DNA of 64,000 bases from Peptoniphilaceae bacterium AM52-5BH (GTDB taxonomy: Bacteria; Bacillota; Clostridia; Tissierellales; Peptoniphilaceae). Where the stretch lies: the NCBI GenBank assembly GCA_027669155.1, contig JAQEDR010000007.1, forward strand, positions 26,514 to 90,513. The letters are read 5' to 3'. How positions within the stretch are numbered: the stretch's first letter is position 1; each line of letters opens with the position of its first letter. The notes beneath the pieces were generated by a model. It did no database searches. It worked only from the letters and a program-made list of their open reading frames with translations, and had not been told where the DNA came from. Made by a program: the position numbers and the translations under genes. Shown here one piece after another: positions 1 through 7,113 of this stretch.

Positions 1-59
1 ATAGTGTAACATAGTTAGAGTAAATCACATAAATTATCAAATTAAACAAAGGATAGATT

Positions 60-563
60 ATGAAAATTGAATCAATAGAAAGCCCAAGGCTTATTATCAG
101 AAGTTTTCTGAAAGAAGACGCCTACTGGGCTTATAAAACTGAGATGGGTGAATATCTAGCAGATGAAGCTAAGGAAGATGTGGATATGGCATATATAAAA
201 GAGCTTGAAGAATTAGAAAATGATCAGGATTGCGCCTATCTTATACCAATATCTAGAGAAACTAAGAAAAGAGTAGGCACTTGTAGTTTTCTTTTAACAG
301 ATGGGGGAAATACCTACGATATTGCTTATTGTGTACACAAGTCTCTATGGAATAAGGGATATGCTACAGAAATAGCCCAATCACTTATATCATACGCGAG
401 GAAAAAAGGAGCAAGTAAAGTAAGTATTATTGTAAATCAAGAAAACATGGCTTCAAGACGTGTGGCAGAAAAATGTGACGGCAAAATTGTAAATGAAGAT
501 ACCTTCATAAAAAAAGGAAGTAGAGAAGTAAAAAAGACCTATAAATACGAGATTAACTTATGA
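60..563 (+). CDS. GNAT family N-acetyltransferase (RimJ/RimL-like)
   Basis: A 167-residue protein that reads as a single GNAT domain. It opens with the RimJ/RimL-style strand ESPRLIIRSF. The acetyl-CoA binding region is the LWNKGYATEIAQSLISYA segment at about residues 97-114, a variant of the R/Q-x-x-G-x-G/A loop. The late segment NMASRRVAEKCD resembles the usual N-x-x-S motif after strand 5. Family members transfer acetyl from acetyl-CoA to an amine on a protein, antibiotic or metabolite; the substrate cannot be told here. The ATG follows an AAAGGA ribosome binding site. It stands alone, upstream of the thiC regulatory region. Function beyond the fold is inference. Confidence 0.8.
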   Translation: MKIESIESPRLIIRSFLKEDAYWAYKTEMGEYLADEAKEDVDMAYIKELEELENDQDCAYLIPISRETKKRVGTCSFLLTDGGNTYDIAYCVHKSLWNKGYATEIAQSLISYARKKGASKVSIIVNQENMASRRVAEKCDGKIVNEDTFIKKGSREVKKTYKYEINL

Positions 564-631
564 TTTGGATGAAGCAAACGATAAATATACAATTATTTAG
601 GATCAAATGGCTGAATAAATTTGGATAAAAC

Positions 632-703
632 GGGGCGGAAGATTCTTTTACCCTTGCTCTCGAGCTTGCCTTGGATTCTGTGATTAATATTGGAAAGAAA
701 TAA
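632..703 (+). pseudogene. C-terminal remnant of a sugar/vitamin kinase-like gene
   Basis: A short open stretch reads GAEDSFTLALELALDSV and then INIGKK and a stop, with no start codon or ribosome binding site. It resembles the G-A-G-D-(S/T)-F anion-hole motif and final helix of ribokinase/ThiD/PdxK-type kinases, with the second Gly changed to Glu. The sequence before it is not open in the same frame. I read it as the decayed tail of a kinase gene. A ThiD-like origin would fit the thiamine locus next door, but 23 residues are too few to prove it. Confidence 0.3.
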
Positions 704-727
704 AAATTAAGGCTATAGTGATTTTAT

Positions 728-756
728 TTTACATATAAGGAAAACTCCATTATAAT
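728..756 (+). promoter_or_regulatory. sigma-A type promoter of thiC
   Basis: The -35 hexamer is TTTACA (728-733) and the -10 is TATAAT (751-756), with a 17-nt spacer. Transcription would start near 763, just ahead of the TPP riboswitch. Confidence 0.65.
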
Positions 757-776
757 AGTAGATGTAAATTAATGAT

Positions 777-855
777 CTATGGGAGCTATATGCTGAGAGG
801 AAGTTTTGACTTCGACCATCTTACCGGTCAGGATAATGCCTGCGAGGGATGAAGC
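777..855 (+). ncRNA. TPP riboswitch (THI element)
   Basis: The conserved blocks of the thiamine pyrophosphate aptamer are present in order. GGGAGC is at 781-786, GCTGAGAGGA at 792-801, the GACC...ACCGGTC helix at about 814-829, GGATAATGCC at 831-840 and TGCGAGGGAT at 841-850. CTGAGA and ATAATGCCTGCG are the TPP-contacting blocks known for this class. It lies between the promoter at 728-756 and thiC, so it should shut thiC down when TPP is abundant. Confidence 0.95.
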
Positions 856-860
856 ATTTT

Positions 861-892
861 TTCTCCTATAAGTAATTTTAGGAGGTTTTTTT
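861..892 (+). terminator. riboswitch expression hairpin: terminator and/or RBS sequestration
   Basis: CTCCTA (863-868) pairs with TAGGAG (879-884) around a 10-nt loop, and the next G is followed by seven T. The 3' arm contains the thiC Shine-Dalgarno AGGAGG (880-885). The same hairpin therefore hides the ribosome binding site and also looks like a weak intrinsic terminator. The spacing from AGGAGG to the ATG at 898 is a rather long 12 nt. Confidence 0.6.
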
Positions 893-897
893 AATTT

Positions 898-2193
898 ATG
901 AACTATAAGACACAGATGGAAGCTGCAAAGAATGGTTTCGTAACCGAAGATATGAAGATTGTGGCCAAGAAGGAAAATGTTAGCGAAGAATTCTTGCTAG
1001 AAAAAATCGCCAAGGGCGAAATCGTTATTCCTAGAAACAAAAACCACAATTCAATATCTCCAGAAGGTATTGGAACAGGCCTTAGGACTAAGATTAATGT
1101 AAACTTGGGTATTTCTAAGGATATCAATGATCTTGATCTTGAGATGCAAAAGGTAGATATGGCCCTTGATATGGGAGCTGAATCTATAATGGACCTTTCA
1201 AACTACGGAAAGACCCAAGAGTTTAGGAAAAGACTTATAGAAAAATCTACAGCTATGATTGGAACTGTACCAATGTATGATGCGGTAGGATTTTTGGATA
1301 AGGGTCTAAGCTTTATCAAGGCCCAAGAGTTCCTCGACGTTGTAAGAAACCATGCTGAAAACGGAGTAGACTTTGTGACTATCCATTGTGGAATTAATAG
1401 AGCAAATGCTGAGATTTTTATGAGAAATAGAAGGGTTAACGAGATTGTTTCACGTGGTGGGTCCTTGTTATTTGGATGGATGATGATGAATGATGCCGAA
1501 AATCCTTTCTATGAATACTATGACGAGCTTTTGGATATTTTAAGAGAATATGACGTGACCCTATCTTTGGGAGATTCGCTAAGACCAGGTGGCATCCACG
1601 ATGCGACAGACCCAGCCCAAATAGCTGAGCTAATCACCCTAGGAGAGCTTACCAAAAGAGCTTGGGAGAAGGACGTTCAAGTAATAATCGAAGGACCAGG
1701 CCATGTTCCAATAAATGACATAGAAATGAATATGAAGCTTGAGAAGAAACTCTGTCACAATGCACCATTTTATGTATTGGGACCTTTGGTTTGTGATGTG
1801 GCCCCAGGCTATGATCATATAACAAGCGCTATTGGTGGAGCTATTGCAGCAAGCCATGGGGCAGACTTCTTATGTTATGTGACACCAGCAGAGCATTTGA
1901 GACTTCCTGATGTAAGAGATGTGCGAGAGGGTATAGTTGCAGCTAAAATCGCAGCCCACGCTGGAGATATCGCTAAGCTAAAGGATGCTAGAAAATGGGA
2001 TCTAGAAATGAGTAAGAGACGACAAAAACTCGATTGGGAAGGTATGTTTGAACTTGCTATAGATCCAGAAAAGTGTAGGACCTATAGGGCGGCTTCAGCT
2101 CCAGAAGAGGAAGATACTTGCACTATGTGCGGGTCAATGTGTTCTGCAAGAAATATGAATCTTATCCTTGAAGGAAAGGATATCAAGCTTTAA
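898..2193 (+). CDS. thiC: phosphomethylpyrimidine synthase ThiC
   Basis: Radical SAM enzyme that rearranges 5-aminoimidazole ribotide to HMP-phosphate, the pyrimidine half of thiamine. It is 431 residues, the short clostridial/archaeal form without the N-terminal extension of E. coli ThiC. Near the C-terminus the sequence CTMCGSMC (from about residue 408) gives the C-x2-C-x3-C cluster ligands typical of the non-canonical ThiC iron-sulfur site. The body carries the strongly conserved segments [14 protein letters not shown] and [14 protein letters not shown]. The substrate AIR comes from the purine pathway encoded a few kb downstream (PurM makes it). A TPP riboswitch and an RBS-hiding hairpin precede the gene. 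A terminator follows, so it is monocistronic. Confidence 0.97.
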   Translation: MNYKTQMEAAKNGFVTEDMKIVAKKENVSEEFLLEKIAKGEIVIPRNKNHNSISPEGIGTGLRTKINVNLGISKDINDLDLEMQKVDMALDMGAESIMDLSNYGKTQEFRKRLIEKSTAMIGTVPMYDAVGFLDKGLSFIKAQEFLDVVRNHAENGVDFVTIHCGINRANAEIFMRNRRVNEIVSRGGSLLFGWMMMNDAENPFYEYYDELLDILREYDVTLSLGDSLRPGGIHDATDPAQIAELITLGELTKRAWEKDVQVIIEGPGHVPINDIEMNMKLEKKLCHNAPFYVLGPLVCDVAPGYDHITSAIGGAIAASHGADFLCYVTPAEHLRLPDVRDVREGIVAAKIAAHAGDIAKLKDARKWDLEMSKRRQKLDWEGMFELAIDPEKCRTYRAASAPEEEDTCTMCGSMCSARNMNLILEGKDIKL

Positions 2194-2241
2194 TTTAGTA
2201 TTGGAAAATTAAATAAATATTTTATAGATAGTTAATTTTGA

Positions 2242-2279
2242 GGTGGTATTAAGATATTAATATCGCCTTTTTTATTTTA
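2242..2279 (+). terminator. intrinsic terminator of thiC
   Basis: Nine-bp stem GGTGGTATT (2242-2250) / AATATCGCC (2259-2267) with two G-U pairs and an 8-nt loop, followed by a T-rich run. Confidence 0.8.
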
Positions 2280-2364
2280 GATAGGTTATTTTGTATATTA
2301 TACTTAATATTGACATCTTGTTATAAAATTTTTCAGATTATTTTTGGAAGTTCTTGGTGTAATT

Positions 2365-2394
2365 TTGACCATAAATCGTATTTTAGACTATAAA
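2365..2394 (+). promoter_or_regulatory. promoter of the CPBP protease gene
   Basis: TTGACC (2365-2370) and TATAAA (2389-2394) are separated by 18 nt. The predicted start near 2401 leaves an approximately 105-nt untranslated leader before the ATG at 2506. Confidence 0.5.
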
Positions 2395-2400
2395 AATAAA

Positions 2401-2489
2401 GCCCTCTAAATTTAAATTAAATAATTTGGAAGGTATATTATTAATGAAAATACGAGGAAAGCCTATTGTGCTATAGGTTATTTTTCTTA
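2401..2489 (+). promoter_or_regulatory. structured 5' leader of the CPBP gene, class unknown
   Basis: Two hairpins can be drawn. CCTCTAAATT pairs with the AATTTGGAAGG block, with one bulged A. Further on, AGGAAA-G-CCTAT (around 2455-2466) pairs with ATAGG-TTA-TTTTTCT (2473-2487) around the loop TGTGCT. The ribosome binding site GGGAGGA follows directly. I do not recognise a known riboswitch class. The sequence TTAGCCTGGGAGGA at 2487-2500 recurs exactly ahead of the TetR gene at 23960-23973. Confidence 0.3.
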
Positions 2490-2505
2490 GCCTGGGAGGA
2501 AAATT

Positions 2506-3093
2506 ATGATTCAATTTGTAATAAATAGTGTGGTTCAGATTTTTTTATTTTCTCTAGTGCCCTTTGTTTTTTGGTATTTTAAATCAGGGAGAAAGGAAAA
2601 GTTTACTAGATGGATCGGTCTAAAGAGTTTTAAGATAAACGAGCAAGTTATAATTATGGTACTTTTTGTAGTTTTGGGATTTACTGTAATTAACATATTT
2701 GCCTTAAAACTAGTGGATGGAGTAAAGACAGCAACAAGTGTTTTTGAGGGTATGGGATTAAGAGCTATTCCTTCGATTCTTATTTATGCTATATTTAATA
2801 CAGCTTTGCCAGAAGAAATACTTTTTAGGGGATTTGTCCTTAAAAGGCTACAAGAATTTGTTGGCTTTAATAAAGCAAATATAATCCAATCTTTTATATT
2901 CGGATTTCTTCATGGACTTATGTTTTTTAGACCTATGGGAATTTTTAAAGCCTTAGTAATTGTTGTCTTTACAGGAGTTTTTGCTTATTTTATGGGATAC
3001 ATTAATGAAAAACAAGCGGAAGGTTCTATTTTGCCAGGTGTATTTATTCACTCCTTGGCCAATATACTTGCAGGACTAGCAGCGGCTTTTTAG
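2506..3093 (+). CDS. CPBP family intramembrane glutamic endopeptidase
   Basis: A 195-residue polytopic membrane protein of the CPBP (CAAX protease and bacteriocin-processing, Abi) family. The catalytic motif PEEILFRGF at about residue 104 is the family E-E-x-x-x-R block. FGFLHGLMF carries the second-motif His and FIHSLANIL the last conserved block with His and Asn. Hydrophobic segments occur at about residues 5-25, 45-65, 85-100, 125-145 and 150-195. Bacterial members process peptides or confer bacteriocin self-immunity; the substrate is unknown here. A strong GGGAGGA ribosome binding site precedes the ATG. It is a single gene with its own promoter and terminator. Confidence 0.85.
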   Translation: MIQFVINSVVQIFLFSLVPFVFWYFKSGRKEKFTRWIGLKSFKINEQVIIMVLFVVLGFTVINIFALKLVDGVKTATSVFEGMGLRAIPSILIYAIFNTALPEEILFRGFVLKRLQEFVGFNKANIIQSFIFGFLHGLMFFRPMGIFKALVIVVFTGVFAYFMGYINEKQAEGSILPGVFIHSLANILAGLAAAF

Positions 3094-3102
3094 AGCTAAG
3101 CT

Positions 3103-3139
3103 CTGGATATTTATAATTTGAATATCCAGACTTTTTATT
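3103..3139 (+). terminator. intrinsic terminator of the CPBP gene
   Basis: Perfect 9-bp stem CTGGATATT (3103-3111) / AATATCCAG (3121-3129) followed by ACTTTTTATTT. A smaller palindrome, AGAGCTAAGCTCT, overlaps its 5' side. Confidence 0.85.
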
Positions 3140-3254
3140 TACAAATATATATAAGGATAACTTAAAAAATTTACATTAGATGGTATATTCAAAGTGACGA
3201 GGTGTTTTGCTTTTATTATTTTTATAAAATAATGCATTTTGAAAGGAAGATTAA

Positions 3255-4910
3255 ATGAAGACTGATATTGAGATAGCGAAGGAAGTTCAATTAAAAGATA
3301 TTGATGAAATCTGTAAGGATTTAGGAATTGAAGATTATGAGAAATATGGAAAGTACAAGGCTAAACTACCATTAGCTTATGCAAACAATATGAAAAAAGA
3401 CTCTAAGCTAATCCTTGTAACTGCTACAAATCCAACACCAAGTGGAGAAGGAAAAACAACCCTAAACATAGGCCTTTCCATGGCCTTAAATAAAATCGGC
3501 AAGAAGGCAATATCTGTCCTAAGAGAGCCATCTATGGGACCTTCCTTCGGAAGAAAAGGCGGAGCTGCTGGTGGAGGCTACAGCCAAGTTCTCCCAATGG
3601 ATGAGATTAACCTACATTTTACAGGAGACTTCCACGCCATAACTAGTGCGGTGAATCTTGTTGCTGCGATTTTGGATAATCATATCTACCAAGGAAATGA
3701 GAAAAGAATAGATCCAAAAAGAATCGTTTGGAGAAGGTGTGTTGACCTAAACGACAGGGCCCTTAGGAATGTCGTAATAGGACTAGGGAATAGGACAGAT
3801 GGCGTCAGTCGTGAGGATAAGTTTGATATAACAGTTGCGACAGAGATGATGGCAGTTTTATGCCTTGCTACAAGCATCGAAGACTTCAGAGAAAAAGTAA
3901 GTAAGATGATCGTAGCCTACGACTATGACAATAATCCTGTAACAGTCGATGATATCAAGGCTACAGGATCTGTTGCTGTTGTTATGAAGGAAGCTCTTAA
4001 GCCAAACCTTGTCCAAACTGTAGAACATACTCCAGCAATAATCCACGGAGGACCTTTTGCAAATATTGCCCATGGTTGTAACTCTCTTCTTGCGACCAAA
4101 ACTGGCCTTGGCATAGCAGATTATGTGGTGACAGAAGCAGGTTTCGGGGCAGACCTTGGAGCTGAGAAGTTTAATGATATCAAATGCAGGCTAGGAGGAC
4201 TTACACCTTCCGCAAGTGTTATAGTAACATCAGTAAGAAGCCTTAAATATCATGCTGGGATGGACTTTGAGAATTTGAAAGAAGAAAATCTAGAAAAGCT
4301 TGAAATAGGTTTTAAGAATCTTAAAATCCATATAGAAAATATGAGAAAATTCGGTCAAAATATAATCGTCGCTATCAACAAGTTCGATACCGACACAGAT
4401 AAGGAAATAGAACTCGTAAAGAAGATGACAGAAAAGCTAGGCGTTAAGGCTATTGAAACAAGTGTGTTTACTGATGGTGGAGCTGGTGGAGTAGACCTTG
4501 CAAGAAACCTAGTCGAGCTTTGCGAAAATGACAATGACTTTAACTACCTATATGACCTAGACCAAGGTGTAAAGGAAAAAATAGAGACCATAGCCAAGGA
4601 AATCTATAGGGCTAAGGGTGTAGTTTATAGCAAAAAGTGCGAGAAGGATATCAAAAAAATCGAAGACTTAGGCTATCAAAACTTGCCAATCTGTATAGCC
4701 AAAACCCCTTATTCCCTATCAGATGATGGAAATATCAATATCACAGAAGACGACTACGATATAACGATTAGAGAAATTAGGATCAATGCTGGCGCAGGAT
4801 TTTTGGTTGCCTATACTGGAAATATTTTAACCATGCCAGGACTTCCAAAGGCTGCTAATGCTTACAAAATTGATTTAGATGAAAATAATGAAATAGTTGG
4901 ATTATTCTAA
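3255..4910 (+). CDS. fhs: formate-tetrahydrofolate ligase
   Basis: A 551-residue enzyme joining formate to tetrahydrofolate with ATP to give 10-formyl-THF. The length matches the family (about 556). The P-loop TPSGEGKTTLNIGL is at about residues 60-73. Family signatures include LREPSMGPSFGRKGGAAGGG, FTGDFHAI, and the C-terminal MPGLPKAANAY. In cells lacking formyl-THF made from serine it supplies one-carbon units for PurN and PurH, both encoded just downstream. It also feeds acetogenic or glycine-reducing metabolism in anaerobes. The RBS GAAAGGAAG precedes the ATG. The gap to the purine operon has its own promoter, so the genes are neighbours but probably separate transcription units. Confidence 0.97.
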   Translation: MKTDIEIAKEVQLKDIDEICKDLGIEDYEKYGKYKAKLPLAYANNMKKDSKLILVTATNPTPSGEGKTTLNIGLSMALNKIGKKAISVLREPSMGPSFGRKGGAAGGGYSQVLPMDEINLHFTGDFHAITSAVNLVAAILDNHIYQGNEKRIDPKRIVWRRCVDLNDRALRNVVIGLGNRTDGVSREDKFDITVATEMMAVLCLATSIEDFREKVSKMIVAYDYDNNPVTVDDIKATGSVAVVMKEALKPNLVQTVEHTPAIIHGGPFANIAHGCNSLLATKTGLGIADYVVTEAGFGADLGAEKFNDIKCRLGGLTPSASVIVTSVRSLKYHAGMDFENLKEENLEKLEIGFKNLKIHIENMRKFGQNIIVAINKFDTDTDKEIELVKKMTEKLGVKAIETSVFTDGGAGGVDLARNLVELCENDNDFNYLYDLDQGVKEKIETIAKEIYRAKGVVYSKKCEKDIKKIEDLGYQNLPICIAKTPYSLSDDGNINITEDDYDITIREIRINAGAGFLVAYTGNILTMPGLPKAANAYKIDLDENNEIVGLF

Positions 4911-4971
4911 TTGTTTACCTTTTCATGAAATTTTTGGGAAAGAAATCTTTAAAAAAATCACTTAAAAAAAC

Positions 4972-4999
4972 TTGCAAAATTTGTTAAATTATTTATAAT
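4972..4999 (+). promoter_or_regulatory. promoter of the purine operon
   Basis: TTGCAA (4972-4977) and TATAAT (4994-4999) are separated by 16 nt, in the AT-rich stretch after fhs. Transcription would start near 5006, giving a leader of about 220 nt before purF. Confidence 0.6.
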
Positions 5000-5005
5000 A
5001 TAGAT

Positions 5006-5204
5006 ATACAAAAATTTAGGGAAGATGGAGGGTGCTATGAAAAACAAATGTCTAACAAACAAAACATTTACTATAAAATTCATTTCTATTAGCGTGATTA
5101 ACTCTATCTTTGCCTACATCAAAAAGTTGAGATTTACAATTGAATTTCTTTGCCCTGCACTAAGAGGACCCTGTTTAGGGTTCTCTTTTTATGTGTGTAG
5201 ATAA
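5006..5204 (+). promoter_or_regulatory. purF leader: long-range helix, 55-codon ORF and terminator
   Basis: This 4911-5227 gap holds no standard gene. The leader contains a helix between GAAGATGGAG (5021-5030) and CTCTATCTTT (5102-5111), ten pairs with two G-U. A short reading frame runs from the ATG at 5037 to the TAA at 5202, 55 residues, starting MKNKCLTNKTF, with GGAGG just upstream. Part of that SD is inside the helix. The frame runs through the terminator hairpin, so it may be only a leader peptide or fortuitous. The canonical purine-aptamer blocks are not visible. I read the region as a transcription attenuator of unidentified class. Confidence 0.45.
5163..5190 (+). terminator. intrinsic terminator inside the purF leader
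   Basis: AGAGGACCC (5163-5171) pairs with GGGTTCTCT (5178-5186), nine pairs with one G-U, hexaloop TGTTTA, then a T run. It lies 38 nt upstream of the purF start. It either ends a short upstream transcript or acts as the decision hairpin of an attenuator. Confidence 0.8.
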
Positions 5205-5227
5205 GTGATATAGGAGAAGATAGACTA

Positions 5228-6571
5228 ATGAGCGGTGTAGTAGGGATAAAAACTAAAGTAGGAAAAACACAGAAATTATTTTATTCATTAAGCTCGATCC
5301 AGCATAGGGGCCAGGATGCTTCTGGAATTATCTTATCAACTGGAGAAAATTTAAGAAGAATAAGAGGTCTAGGACTTGTCAATGAAATTTTTGCAGATGA
5401 GAATCTAAAAGATAGCGAAGGAGAATACGGCCTAGGCCATGTGAGAAGTGCTCCAGAAGGATGTAACCAAGACTATAATGTCGAACCCTTGGTAAGTTTT
5501 GCTAAAGGAAATGAGTTTTCCTTAGCCCATGATGGAAATCTTGTAAATTATAAAACATTAAAGAAAAAAGAAGAAGAAATGGGCATGGCCTTTCATACAT
5601 ATACAGATAGCGAGCTGATCCTCCTTCTGATTACTAGATACTTTGATGGCGATATTGTAGAAGCTATAAGGCGAGCTATGAAAGATCTTAGGGGAGCTTA
5701 TTCATGTGTGCTTTGTATGCCGGATAAGATCGTAGGCTTCAGAGACTACAATGGGATAAGGCCCTTGATGCTTGGATTTGATGATGAAACTACGGTTATA
5801 GCAAGTGAGAATTGTTCTATAGAGATTTTGGATATTGATAATTTCAGGGACATAGAAGCAGGTGAGATTGTAGTTTGCGATAAGGACGGGATAAAGTCCT
5901 ATAAGGAAGATGGGAAGGTAAATTGCAAGCATTGTATCTTCGAATATATCTACACTGCAAGGCCTGATGCCAATATCGAAGGAACTAATGCCTATATGTT
6001 TAGGAGAAGAAGTGGGGAGAGGCTTTTCGACCAGGCTCCCGTAGAGGCTGATCTAGTCTGTCCCGTGCCAGATTCAGGTACTCCTTCAGCTATAGGATTT
6101 GCCCAAAGATCAGGTATTCCCTTTGCGGCAGGCCTTGTAAGAAATAGATATATGGGTAGGACCTTCATAAAATCAGACCAAAAGGCGAGGGAACTATCTG
6201 TAAGGCTTAAACTAAATCCACAAAAGTCGGTCCTTAAGGACAAAAGGATTGTTCTCGTAGATGATTCCATAGTAAGGGGAACTACAAGTGCCAAACTTAT
6301 ACAGAGGATAAGAAAGGCTGGAGCTAGGGAAGTTCACCTTAGAGTTACCTCGCCTCCAGTTATAAATCCTTGTTACTACGGAGTGGACACACCAGATAAG
6401 AGTAAGTTAATAGCGGCAAATCTTTCTATAGAGGAGATCAACAAGAAGATAGGAGCAGATAGTTTGGAATTTCTAAGCATTGACAATTTGATGGAGCTTG
6501 TAAATAATCCTTGTGATTATTGTAAGGCATGTTTTACTGGTGACTATCCAATAAAGAGGGAAGCAGAATGA
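5228..6571 (+). CDS. purF: amidophosphoribosyltransferase PurF with altered glutaminase site
   Basis: First committed purine enzyme: makes phosphoribosylamine from PRPP plus ammonia, normally released from glutamine. It is 447 residues, with an Ntn glutaminase-type domain (about 1-225) and a phosphoribosyltransferase domain (about 226-447). The PRPP loop IVLVDDSIVRGTTS is intact. Cysteines matching the [4Fe-4S] ligands of the B. subtilis type are present in KHCIFEYIY, NPCYYG and CDYCKAC. Odd: the expected N-terminal nucleophile Cys is Ser (MSGVVGI), encoded AGC. The oxyanion segment reads HDGN, not HNGN, and the VRY(S/T)T segment is VRSAP. QHRGQ and the Arg are kept. Glutamine hydrolysis is therefore doubtful; ammonia use is inferred. 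No upstream start would restore a Cys. First gene of the pur operon. Confidence 0.93.
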   Translation: MSGVVGIKTKVGKTQKLFYSLSSIQHRGQDASGIILSTGENLRRIRGLGLVNEIFADENLKDSEGEYGLGHVRSAPEGCNQDYNVEPLVSFAKGNEFSLAHDGNLVNYKTLKKKEEEMGMAFHTYTDSELILLLITRYFDGDIVEAIRRAMKDLRGAYSCVLCMPDKIVGFRDYNGIRPLMLGFDDETTVIASENCSIEILDIDNFRDIEAGEIVVCDKDGIKSYKEDGKVNCKHCIFEYIYTARPDANIEGTNAYMFRRRSGERLFDQAPVEADLVCPVPDSGTPSAIGFAQRSGIPFAAGLVRNRYMGRTFIKSDQKARELSVRLKLNPQKSVLKDKRIVLVDDSIVRGTTSAKLIQRIRKAGAREVHLRVTSPPVINPCYYGVDTPDKSKLIAANLSIEEINKKIGADSLEFLSIDNLMELVNNPCDYCKACFTGDYPIKREAE

Positions 6572-7113
6572 GACTTGCAGTATTTATTTCAGGAACGGGA
6601 TCGAACTTAAAGGCTCTTATAGATGCGGAAAAGAAAAATTATTTCGATAGCCAGATTAAATTAGTAGTTTCAAACAAAGATGCAAAGGGGCTTTCTTATG
6701 CCAGAGAAGAAAATATTTCTTATATCATAAGCAAAGATGACGAAGAAATCCTAGAAAAGCTTAGAGATAAAAATATAGACCTCATAGTTCTTGCAGGATA
6801 TTTACCAAAAGTTACTAAAAAGATTATAGATAAATACAGGATAATCAATATCCACCCCTCACTATTACCCAAATACGGAGGTAAGGGATTTTATGGAATG
6901 AATGTCCACAAGGCAGTATTTGAAAATAAAGAAAAGATTAGCGGAGTGAGCATACATTTTGTAAATGAAAACTTAGATGATGGAGATATTATTCTTCAAA
7001 GAAAAGTTGACATAAGTAAGTGCGAAAGCGCCGAAGAAATTGCAAAGACGGTCCTAGAAGTAGAGCATAAGAGCTTGAAAGAAGTAATCAAACAATTGGA
7101 GGAATTAAATTGA
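6568..7113 (+). CDS. purN: phosphoribosylglycinamide formyltransferase PurN
   Basis: Transfers formyl from 10-formyl-THF to GAR, giving FGAR, step 3 of IMP synthesis. The 181-residue length is close to the family norm. Conserved parts: the N-terminal FISGTGSNLKALID phosphate-binding loop, the catalytic INIHPSLLP block (Asn and His of the N-H-D triad), and DDGDIILQ with the catalytic Asp. The ATG overlaps the purF stop by 4 nt (ATGA), implying translational coupling. Its cofactor is made by the Fhs encoded upstream of the operon. Confidence 0.96.
   Translation: MRLAVFISGTGSNLKALIDAEKKNYFDSQIKLVVSNKDAKGLSYAREENISYIISKDDEEILEKLRDKNIDLIVLAGYLPKVTKKIIDKYRIINIHPSLLPKYGGKGFYGMNVHKAVFENKEKISGVSIHFVNENLDDGDIILQRKVDISKCESAEEIAKTVLEVEHKSLKEVIKQLEELN

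Noticed and set aside
5037..5204. 55-residue protein-coding gene upstream of purF
   Set aside because: It has an SD-like GGAGG but runs through the terminator hairpin and resembles no family; kept only as part of the leader.
4911..5227. Canonical purine (guanine/adenine) riboswitch before purF
   Set aside because: The conserved loop and junction blocks are not found; only a terminator and an unclassified helix are visible.
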